From: an uncultured Pelagibacteraceae bacterium
GTDB lineage: Bacteria; Pseudomonadota; Alphaproteobacteria; Pelagibacterales; Pelagibacteraceae
Length of the DNA stretch: 49,940 nt
Assembly: GCA_902568235.1 (NCBI GenBank)
Contig: CACFPS010000007.1
Coordinates: 1 to 49,940, forward strand
Direction of reading: 5' to 3'
This document shows positions 41,972-49,527 of this stretch, one piece after another (the stretch's first letter is position 1; each line of letters begins with the position of its first letter). Under the pieces are notes generated by a model that was given only the letters and a program-made list of their open reading frames with translations, did no database searches and was not told the origin of the DNA. A program made the translations under genes and the position numbers.

Positions 41972-44169
41972 TATCCTAAATTTCCTTGTAAAATTGCTGC
42001 ATTTTGATCTCTTCTTCCAAGTTTACGTTGGCCTATTAATAATTGCATAATTAAAATTGTGATTAACATAACTACAATTAATACTGAAGAATATACAATT
42101 GCAAGTCCATAATCGTTATTTTCTAATCTTCCTAATATGTAAGATGTTGCCAAATCATAATTTGCACTGACTAGGAAAATTACAGCACTTATTGCTGTCA
42201 TTGCTCTCACGAAACTAAAAACTAATGAGGCTGTAATTGCCGGTTTAAGCAATGGAAGAATTATATTTCTAAATGTTTGTGAACTAGATGCATTTAAAGT
42301 TGATGAAGCTTCATCTAAATGAGGATCAAGTTGATTCATAGATGCTATTCCTGCTCTAACACCTACAGGCATATTTCTAAAAACAAAAGCAATTACTAAA
42401 ATTATTCCTGTTCCCGTCATTTCAAGTGGTGGTACATTAAATGCGAAAACATAACTAACTCCAATTACACTTCCAGGTATGGCAAAACTTAACATTGTTC
42501 CAAATTCAAAAGCATTTTTTCCTCTAAATTTATGTCTTGTAAGCAAGTAAGCGGTTAGAATACCAATAGCGGCAGTAGGAACTGCAGAAATAATTGCAAT
42601 CATGAATGTTACATTAAATGAATTCCATGCTGTACCAGTCCATAAAATACCTCTATCTTTTACCCAATCAATGCTGAAAGCTTCAATATAATGTCTTAAT
42701 GTAAAACTATGATCTATACCCCACATTTCAACAAATCCACCAAACATAATCATTATATAAATTATAAAAGTCATTAACGCCCATGGAAGCACCGTTGAAT
42801 AAATTATCCATTTTGTAGTTTTTGGAATTTCAGGATGTACTCCGCTATCCCCTTTTCCAGAAATAGAAATATAAGATTTTTTTCCTAACCATTGATTTTG
42901 AAGATAAAAAATAACTAAAATAACTGCTAACAAAACCATCGCAAGAATTGCAGCTCTAGTTTCATCATATTGTGCTCCAACAATTGCAAAAAATATCTCG
43001 GTTGATAACACATCGTATTCAGCACCTAATACTAAAGGATTTCCAAAATCAGCTAAACTTTCTATGAATCCGAGTAAAAAAGCATTAGCTATACCTGGTC
43101 TCATCAAAGGCAATGTCACAGTTTTAAAAACTTGCCATTTAGATGCTCTTAATGTTTGAGAAGCTTCTTCCATTGACGGACTGACACTTTCAACAACACC
43201 TATTAAAACTAAAAAAGCAATTGGTGTAAAAGCAAGTGTTTGTGCAAACCAAATTCCAGGTAAACCGTAAATCCATCTAGATGGTTCAATATTAAATGCC
43301 CACTCAAGAAAAGTACTTACCGCACCAGTTCTTCCAAATAAAATTATTATTGCTAAACCAATTACAAACGGTGGAGTAATTATAGGTAAAACAGATAATA
43401 TTCTTATTGTTTTTTTAAACTTGAAACTTGTTCTTGCTATTAAAAGAGCAAAAGCTAAACCTAAAACTGTTGATGAAAATGCAGTTAAGGTTCCCATGGT
43501 AACCGTATTCCAAAAAACTCCACAGGCATAATCACTATAAAGACAATCAAGTCCCCAAATTCCTTTATTGAATATTTTGCTAGAAAAGTTGCTTATTTCA
43601 TAACCACCTTCGGTTCCTTTGAATGCGACAGCAAACATTCTAAAAATTGGGAAAAAAACAAAAGTTGAAACTAAAATAATGATACTTCCGATACTACCAA
43701 CTATAAAATTATCACCATTTAACCATCCTCTTGATGCTAGACCATGAGTTATGTAAAAAATAAACGTACAACAAGTTAAAACGGCACCAGATCCTACTCC
43801 AAATTGGTTTTCTACATCTCCAAAAATTGATTGAAAAATTTCAAAATTCCATCCTCTTATTCCAATTGAAAATCCTTGAAGGAAAAAATAAAAAAAACCA
43901 ACTAATCCTGAATATAAAAAAATTTTAGAATATAACTGACTACTTTGATTTAATCTTAGTGTGATTAAAGGAAAAAATAATGGAATAAATAAAGGTAAAA
44001 GCCAATACTTTTTATTTATAAAAACTTGTGGAAGTGCAGAGCCGTAATCTTCTAAAGAATATTCTAAAATCCAATTTATAGAGAAAAACCCATCGCCTGT
44101 TACATACCAAGGAAAGATAAAGAAACCTAATCCACCTATAAGTACCCAACAAACGACGAGTCCTCTCAT
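41971..44169 (-). CDS. Fused double-domain ABC permease, FbpB type
   Basis: A 732-residue inner-membrane permease holding two complete transmembrane domains. Coupling loops are visible as EEASQTLRASKWQV near residue 342 and DEASSTLNASSSQTF near 625. The first 190 residues are extra hydrophobic segments. Fused permeases of this form serve Fe(III) (FbpB/AfuB) and also 2-aminoethylphosphonate importers. It sits eight bases after the binding-protein gene, with no hairpin between, unlike the other binding-protein operons in this window. Confidence 0.87.
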   Translation of the reverse strand: MRGLVVCWVLIGGLGFFIFPWYVTGDGFFSINWILEYSLEDYGSALPQVFINKKYWLLPLFIPLFFPLITLRLNQSSQLYSKIFLYSGLVGFFYFFLQGFSIGIRGWNFEIFQSIFGDVENQFGVGSGAVLTCCTFIFYITHGLASRGWLNGDNFIVGSIGSIIILVSTFVFFPIFRMFAVAFKGTEGGYEISNFSSKIFNKGIWGLDCLYSDYACGVFWNTVTMGTLTAFSSTVLGLAFALLIARTSFKFKKTIRILSVLPIITPPFVIGLAIIILFGRTGAVSTFLEWAFNIEPSRWIYGLPGIWFAQTLAFTPIAFLVLIGVVESVSPSMEEASQTLRASKWQVFKTVTLPLMRPGIANAFLLGFIESLADFGNPLVLGAEYDVLSTEIFFAIVGAQYDETRAAILAMVLLAVILVIFYLQNQWLGKKSYISISGKGDSGVHPEIPKTTKWIIYSTVLPWALMTFIIYIMIMFGGFVEMWGIDHSFTLRHYIEAFSIDWVKDRGILWTGTAWNSFNVTFMIAIISAVPTAAIGILTAYLLTRHKFRGKNAFEFGTMLSFAIPGSVIGVSYVFAFNVPPLEMTGTGIILVIAFVFRNMPVGVRAGIASMNQLDPHLDEASSTLNASSSQTFRNIILPLLKPAITASLVFSFVRAMTAISAVIFLVSANYDLATSYILGRLENNDYGLAIVYSSVLIVVMLITILIMQLLIGQRKLGRRDQNAAILQGNLG

Positions 44170-44177
44170 TTAATTCC

Positions 44178-45215
44178 TTATCTAGGAATTACAGAAACGT
44201 CGTTATCCCACTTAGATAACAGTTTAGCTCTTGTAGATTTATCTCCATAAACTTTAAAATTGTAATCAATTAAGTTTATAGTTGATAAGTCTGGAGCATC
44301 AGGATCAGCTTGTGCTTTAGTATTAGCTGGTACTTGTAAAGATTTTCCTGAAGTGAAAACCATAGTTTGAATTTCAGGACTTAAAGCCCAGTCATAAAAC
44401 TTTTTAGCTTCCTTCATATTTCTCGCACCTGCAATGATACTCATTGATCCAACTTCATATCCAGTTCCTTCAGCTGGAGATACTGTTACAACAGGTAAAC
44501 CTTTTTTAGTTTGTTTAACACCATCGTGTTGGAAACAAATACCAATTAGGTTTTCACCTCTTCCAGTTGCTTTAATTGGAGCAGAACCAGATTTAGTATA
44601 AGTATTTATATTTGCATGAAGTTTTTTCATATAATCCCAACCTTTATCATCTCCAAAAATTTGAAGAATTGTAGCTAAAGTTGTGTAAGCAGTTCCAGAT
44701 GAATTTGGATTTGCCACTTGGATTTCACCTTTATAAATTGGTTTAGTTAAATCCATCCATGATGCAGGAGCTGGCAATCCTTTTTTTGCTAAAAGATCTT
44801 TATTATAGCCAAATCCTAGAGCACCAACATAAATACCTACAGATTTATAACTGGCATTTTTTGCCTGGTTTTGAGCTGCAGGCAATAAATCATTGAAATG
44901 ACTAGATTTATATTCTTCTGTAAGATTTTCTTGTGCTGCAGTTAAATGTGGGTCCCCAGTTCCACCAAACCAAACATCGCCTTTTGGATTAGATGACTCT
45001 GCTTTAATTTTTGCAAATGTTTCACCACTACTTGCTCTTGTCATAGCAACTTTTGTTCCAGTTGCTTTTTCATAAGCTTGTTCAAGCATTTCACAAACAT
45101 CAATTTCAACACTGCAATATAACGTTAATTTTGCTGCTGAGGCTTTGTTTGCAAAGCTAAATAAAGCAAATGAAAGAAATAGAGCAATAGAACTAAATTT
45201 AATTATATTTTTCAT
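44178..45215 (-). CDS. Periplasmic binding protein of FbpA-like family, Fe(III) or aminoethylphosphonate
   Basis: A 345-residue secreted protein with signal peptide (residues 1-27, ending KASAA). The mature start KLTLYCSVEIDVCEMLEQAYEKATGTKV, with a likely Cys-Cys pair, and DVWFGGTGDPHLTAAQE place it in the FbpA/Fe(III) binding cluster. However, no adjacent Tyr-Tyr pair, which binds ferric iron in typical FbpA, appears anywhere in it. A phosphonate or other ligand is therefore equally possible. It has a GGAAGGGA Shine-Dalgarno and heads the operon. Confidence 0.8.
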   Translation of the reverse strand: MKNIIKFSSIALFLSFALFSFANKASAAKLTLYCSVEIDVCEMLEQAYEKATGTKVAMTRASSGETFAKIKAESSNPKGDVWFGGTGDPHLTAAQENLTEEYKSSHFNDLLPAAQNQAKNASYKSVGIYVGALGFGYNKDLLAKKGLPAPASWMDLTKPIYKGEIQVANPNSSGTAYTTLATILQIFGDDKGWDYMKKLHANINTYTKSGSAPIKATGRGENLIGICFQHDGVKQTKKGLPVVTVSPAEGTGYEVGSMSIIAGARNMKEAKKFYDWALSPEIQTMVFTSGKSLQVPANTKAQADPDAPDLSTINLIDYNFKVYGDKSTRAKLLSKWDNDVSVIPR

Positions 45216-45372
45216 ATTTCCCTTCCTTTTTTATAAGCAAAATATAGTTTAAAATCATTCTAAATGTTACAAAATTGTTATAATTTTATTACACTTTAAA
45301 TTAAGTAAATGGGTATTAAATTAAGTTTAAAAAAAAATACAATTTATAGTTTAATAATTTAAATTAAAAATA

Positions 45373-46377
45373 ATGGAAAAAAATAAATTAAAAAAATTAA
45401 TTACTAAAATTTTTGTAAAACACAAATTGTCAAAAAAACATGCTTTAATTTGTGCAGAAGCTCTTGTTAACGCAGAACTAGTAGGAGCTCCTTCTCACGG
45501 GTTGTCAAGACTAAAAATGTATTGCGATAGAATTAAAAAAAAAGTTATAAATCCTAGACCTAAAATAAAAATTAAAAAAATTTCAAAATCTATTACTCAT
45601 ATAGATGCAAATAATAGCATTGGTTTTGTTGCTGCAGATATTGGGATTAAAAAAGCTATCAAAAGTGCAAAAGAAACTGGATTTGGATTGGTAGGAATAA
45701 AAAATAGCGGTCATTATGGATTGTCAGGTTATTACGCTGAACAAGCCGTTAAAAAAAATTTAATCGCTTTTGCATTTACTAATGCTCCACCAGCAATAGC
45801 TCCTCATGGTGCTTTAAAAAGTTTGTTTGGTACAAACCCAATATGTTTTGGTACACCAACAAATTCCAAAATTCCATTTATATTAGATACTTCTGTTTCA
45901 ATGATAAACAGAGGAAAGATTAGAGTAGCTTCTAGAACTGGAGAGAAAATTCCTGAAGGTGTTGCTTTGGATAAATTTGGTAAACCAACAACTGATGCTA
46001 GAAAAGCCTTGGAAGGTGTACAATTGCCTATAGCAGGATTCAGAGGTTCGGGACTTGCGTGGATGGTTGATATATTAAGTGGTGTTTTTACCGGCGGCAA
46101 CCATGGAGGAAAAGTGAAAGATCCATTTGATGATTTCAGCGGTCCTCAAAATATTGGGCACTTATTTATTGTTATGAAAGCTAATATTTTTGTAAAAAAT
46201 TTTAATAAAAGAATAAATGAAAATATCAAAAGAATTAGAAGATTGCCTAAATTAAAAGGAGTAAAAGAAATTTTATATCCTGGACAAAATAAATATAAAA
46301 GATTTAATTATAACTATAAAAGAGAAATTAAAATGAACGAAACCGTGCTGAATGAATTAAAAATATTAAATAATTAA
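45373..46377 (+). CDS. Ldh2/malate dehydrogenase family oxidoreductase
   Basis: A 334-residue NAD(P)-dependent 2-hydroxyacid dehydrogenase of the Ldh2 type, unrelated to classical LDH or MDH. Catalytic His is in NSGHYGLSG near residue 115. GTNPICFGTP and GFRGSGLAWMVDILSGV are further family marks. Members oxidise malate, lactate, ureidoglycolate or (R)-sulfolactate (ComC). The nearby HpsN-like gene makes a sulfolactate role worth considering, but this is context only. Start has no Shine-Dalgarno; the C-terminus is highly charged. Confidence 0.85.
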   Translation: MEKNKLKKLITKIFVKHKLSKKHALICAEALVNAELVGAPSHGLSRLKMYCDRIKKKVINPRPKIKIKKISKSITHIDANNSIGFVAADIGIKKAIKSAKETGFGLVGIKNSGHYGLSGYYAEQAVKKNLIAFAFTNAPPAIAPHGALKSLFGTNPICFGTPTNSKIPFILDTSVSMINRGKIRVASRTGEKIPEGVALDKFGKPTTDARKALEGVQLPIAGFRGSGLAWMVDILSGVFTGGNHGGKVKDPFDDFSGPQNIGHLFIVMKANIFVKNFNKRINENIKRIRRLPKLKGVKEILYPGQNKYKRFNYNYKREIKMNETVLNELKILNN

Positions 46378-46394
46378 AGTGATAGAAATTATTC

Positions 46395-46571
46395 TTATGA
46401 TACAAAGTATCCTATCAATCCTACAGAAAGGACTAAGGAACCTAAAATAATTCTACTTTGGAATTTTTCTTTTTTTTTTCTTTCAATAATTCTATTCTTA
46501 AGGACTTCTACATTGACCTTGCTGACTGGAATGTCCTTATTAAAATTATTTTTTAGAGTCTCAATACTCAT
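46395..46571 (-). CDS. Small single-span membrane protein, 58 residues
   Basis: A 58-residue frame starting ATG at 46571 and ending TAA at 46395. Residues 1-40 are charged (ending KNRIIERKKKEKFQSR), residues 41-57 (IILGSLVLSVGLIGYFV) form one hydrophobic span, so the N-terminal part should be cytoplasmic. It fills most of the largest gene gap and starts 112 bases from the divergent regulator. An AT-rich stretch that includes TATATT lies upstream. No homolog is recognised. It could be a chance frame, but the length, polarity and position favour a real gene. Confidence 0.6.
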   Translation of the reverse strand: MSIETLKNNFNKDIPVSKVNVEVLKNRIIERKKKEKFQSRIILGSLVLSVGLIGYFVS

Positions 46572-46623
46572 TTTTTATAATTTAATATAATCATAAATTC
46601 AAAATATACGCCAACAAGCTAGT

Positions 46624-46669
46624 GTTCAAAATGGGTTGACAAAATTTTTTTTAATGTTCAAATTGGGTT
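46624..46669. promoter_or_regulatory. Direct-repeat operator candidate upstream of the duplicated-HTH regulator
   Basis: GTTCAAAATGGGTT at 46624-46637 and GTTCAAATTGGGTT at 46656-46669, 13 of 14 identical, with starts 32 bases apart, about three helical turns. They lie just before the regulator start (46684) and within the divergent spacer to the 58-residue membrane gene. Suits autoregulation by a protein with two DNA-binding modules. Inferred, not shown. Confidence 0.5.
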
Positions 46670-46683
46670 TTATTTGCAAAATT

Positions 46684-47646
46684 ATGAGAACTTTACCAAG
46701 TATAAGAGAAGAGCTAAATAAAGAGACCGTAAATCTTGTCCTGAAAAAAAATTTTAAAATTATAAGTCCATATTTTTATAAATTAACAACTGAATGGTTT
46801 AATGGTTCCTATAAAGTGTTTAACGACTTAAACAAATATTTAGTTTTAATTTACTTTGTAAATAAGGATTTTGAATTTTATAGAAGAAATAATATTAATA
46901 TTTCCTACGATTCTTTTTATAAAACAAAAGATTTAGAAATTATTAAAATTAATATAATGCAAATATCAAAAGATCTTAATATACCTAAAGAAAGTGTAAG
47001 AAGAAAAATTATCTCTTTACAAGAAGAAGGAATAATAACAAAGGTAGGTAAAAAAGTAACAATTAACAGACTTGCATACAATTCTGTCCAACCAGTTGTT
47101 AATTTGCATAATGTTTCCTCTCTTCTTTCTGCTTTTACTAAAGTGCTAAAAAAAGATAAATTAAAAAAAAGATATTTAGATACAGAAGAAGTTTCAAAAT
47201 TAGTAAAACTAAACTTTTCATTTTGTTGGTATCAATATTATAAATTTTTATTTGCACTTGCATATAGATGGCAAAGTTATTTTGGGGATTTAGAATTATT
47301 TTTAATAATGAATACTATAGTTTTTAATACAAACTCAAATATCACGTCAAAATTAAATGAATTAGACTCATATATTGAAAAATGGAGATCCGAAGTTCGA
47401 ACAAAAAATATTGTAGGAATAAATGCAATGTCTATTTCTGATATTACAGGAATACCTAGGCCTACCGTTGTTAGAAAATTAAAACACCTAGTTAAAAGTA
47501 AATTTATTGAAATGGATAAAAAAAAATTATTTTATTTAAAACTAAGTGAAAAAAATTATAAAGAATTAGTGAAGAGGCAAGAGGAAACACTCTTGTCTAT
47601 AAGCGATTTTATTACAAGAACTTTTAATCAAATAAATCTTAATTAG
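46684..47646 (+). CDS. Regulator with two winged-helix modules (internal duplication)
   Basis: A 320-residue cytoplasmic protein. Two similar halves each have a helical tryptophan/tyrosine-rich part and a winged-helix segment: residues 91-131 (ISKDLNIPKESVRRKIISLQ) and 248-286 (ISDITGIPRPTVVRKLKHLV). The match between them is strong enough to see by eye. The fold resembles MarR/GntR/Crp-type wHTH but I cannot name the family. I chose the ATG at 46684; a TTG at 46636 would include part of the direct repeat. Lies between an Ldh2 dehydrogenase and a BASS transporter; eight-base convergent overlap with the latter. Confidence 0.68.
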   Translation: MRTLPSIREELNKETVNLVLKKNFKIISPYFYKLTTEWFNGSYKVFNDLNKYLVLIYFVNKDFEFYRRNNINISYDSFYKTKDLEIIKINIMQISKDLNIPKESVRRKIISLQEEGIITKVGKKVTINRLAYNSVQPVVNLHNVSSLLSAFTKVLKKDKLKKRYLDTEEVSKLVKLNFSFCWYQYYKFLFALAYRWQSYFGDLELFLIMNTIVFNTNSNITSKLNELDSYIEKWRSEVRTKNIVGINAMSISDITGIPRPTVVRKLKHLVKSKFIEMDKKKLFYLKLSEKNYKELVKRQEETLLSISDFITRTFNQINLN

Positions 47647-48487
47647 AATTTCTAACTATGTACATAAATGCAAAGCCCGTTATATACATAATAAGAGCAT
47701 ATGCAGCTGTCGGAATCACAAAAATAATATCATTAGAAATTTGAGTGGCAACAAAAACTGCTAAAGTTCCATTTTGAAGTCCACATTCAAGGGCTATACA
47801 TTTTCTTTGTTCAATTCCAGATGCAAAACTTTTTGCAATATAGTAAGCAATACACATCATTACTATATTTAAAATTAATACTACCAATCCTGCTTGAGCT
47901 AAATAGTTTAAAATATTTTCTTTTTCTTCTATCCAAATTGCAATAAAAACAACTAGAAATAAAAATGCTGTAATTTTATTAATTATTGAAATCTTTGAGC
48001 TAATAAAGTTATCTGCAAATTTTCTAATTATCATACCTATTATTACTGGCACAGCTACAACTCCTGCCATTTTCAATGCAGTTCCAGTTAAGCTTATATT
48101 TTCCGTAATCAATGAAGTTCCTAAAATATTAGCAGAAGAAAAAACAATTAAAGGAACCGTTATAATACTAATGATACTTATAATTGCTGTTAAGGAAATT
48201 GACAAAGCCACATCTCCATTTGCAAATTTTGTTAAAACATTTGATGTTATGCCGCCTGGTGCTGCTGCAATAATCATTACACCGATTGCCAATTCTGTAG
48301 GAGTTCCAAGAACTTTGATCAAAATAAATGCTACTATTGGTAAAATTATTAACTGACAAACAAAACCAATAATAAAATTTTTAGGGTAATTAATAACCCT
48401 TAAAAAATCTTTTGTTGTTAGGCCTAAGCCTAATCCCAGCATTATTAAAGCTAATGCCAAAGGAGCTATTTTTGTTACTACTTCCAT
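47639..48487 (-). CDS. Bile acid:sodium symporter (BASS) family transporter
   Basis: A 282-residue protein with about nine hydrophobic segments. The opening LALALIMLGLGLGLTTKDFLRV and the GGITSNVLTKFANGDVALSISLTAI stretch near residues 78-102 match BASS proteins. These take up organic anions such as bile acids, pantoate or pyruvate by sodium symport. It is divergent from the phosphotransacetylase and HpsN-like genes, across about 85 bases, and could import the acid they degrade; ligand unknown. Confidence 0.85.
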   Translation of the reverse strand: MEVVTKIAPLALALIMLGLGLGLTTKDFLRVINYPKNFIIGFVCQLIILPIVAFILIKVLGTPTELAIGVMIIAAAPGGITSNVLTKFANGDVALSISLTAIISIISIITVPLIVFSSANILGTSLITENISLTGTALKMAGVVAVPVIIGMIIRKFADNFISSKISIINKITAFLFLVVFIAIWIEEKENILNYLAQAGLVVLILNIVMMCIAYYIAKSFASGIEQRKCIALECGLQNGTLAVFVATQISNDIIFVIPTAAYALIMYITGFAFMYIVRNSN

Positions 48488-48572
48488 ATTTTTTAAGAAT
48501 TTAAACTATTTTTATCAATTAGACATTAAAAAATAATTGCAATTTAGAACTATAAACAATAATAAATCTCTC

Positions 48573-49484
48573 ATGATTTCAGATAAATCTACTGTTTGTC
48601 CTATAAATCTTCTAGATGTTGCTCACCAAAAAAGAGGTGTAAAAGCAGCAATAGTAAACGCGGGCAAGCCTCTGCCAATGTTATCGACAATTGATGCTAT
48701 TAAAGAAAATTTAATTATTCCTATATTTGTTGGAAATGAAGAAGAAATTAAAAAATGCGCAGATGAACTAAAATTTGATATTTCTGAATATGAAATTGTC
48801 AATGAGCCTGATGAAAATAAAACTGCAGAAGTTGCTGCAAAAATGGCCTCAAAAAAAAAAGTAAGACTATTAGTTAAAGGCCACATTCATACTGACGTCT
48901 TGATGAAGGAGGTTTTTAAAAGAGAGCATAATTTAATAGGAAAAACTAGATTGAGTCACATATGGCATATGACATTAGAGAAAGATGATAAACCTCTAAT
49001 AATTACAGATGGAGCTTTAAATGTTAATCCAAATATAAAAACTAAAATGAATATATTGAGAAATGTAATAGATTTCTGTCATAGAATAAATATTCCAAGA
49101 CCTAAAATATCAATTTTATCAGCTACAGAAGAAGTTTTGGATAGCATACAAAGCTCGGTTGAAGCTAAAGAAATTACTGATTTGGCTAAAAAAGAAAGTC
49201 TTAATGCTGAAATATTTGGTCCACTAGCATTTGATAATAGTATTTCTAAGAAGTCGGCTGCAATTAAAGGAATAAAAAATGCAGTAGCAGGAGAGGCAGA
49301 TGTTCTATTAGTTCCAAATGTAGAAACAGGAAATGCACTTGTTAAAATGATGATTTATTTTATGGGAGCTTGTGCTGCTGGAGTAGTGGTAGGAGGAAAA
49401 GTTCCAGTTGTAATTACTAGCAGATCTGATGATCCAACAGCAAGACTAGCTTCAATTGCTGCTGCAGTAGTTGCACTTGACTAA
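48573..49484 (+). CDS. Phosphate acetyl/butyryltransferase family enzyme
   Basis: A 303-residue single-domain phosphotransacylase. KGHIHTDVLMKEVF near residue 106, DGALNVNP near 147, GPLAFDNSIS near 217, ADVLLVPNVETGNALVKMM near 245 and VPVVITSRSDDPTARLASIA at the end match the PTA/PTB family. It exchanges phosphate and CoA on an acyl group. It has neither the long N-terminal domain of E. coli Pta nor an adjacent ackA, so it probably feeds acetyl phosphate (for instance from Xsc) into acetyl-CoA. The start used is the ATG at 48573; a TTG at 48537 is possible. Confidence 0.85.
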   Translation: MISDKSTVCPINLLDVAHQKRGVKAAIVNAGKPLPMLSTIDAIKENLIIPIFVGNEEEIKKCADELKFDISEYEIVNEPDENKTAEVAAKMASKKKVRLLVKGHIHTDVLMKEVFKREHNLIGKTRLSHIWHMTLEKDDKPLIITDGALNVNPNIKTKMNILRNVIDFCHRINIPRPKISILSATEEVLDSIQSSVEAKEITDLAKKESLNAEIFGPLAFDNSISKKSAAIKGIKNAVAGEADVLLVPNVETGNALVKMMIYFMGACAAGVVVGGKVPVVITSRSDDPTARLASIAAAVVALD

Positions 49485-49527
49485 TAGTGTATTGAAAGGA
49501 TAGTTTACTGCTTAATAAATCAAAAAA

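Noticed and set aside
46636..46641. TTGACA box as a -35 element for the regulator
   Set aside because: It is the consensus hexamer, but no acceptable -10 lies 16-18 bases away, and it overlaps a possible TTG start and the direct repeat.
48537..48572. TTG start for the phosphotransacetylase
   Set aside because: The first 12 residues would not match the family, while the ATG at 48573 is suitably placed.
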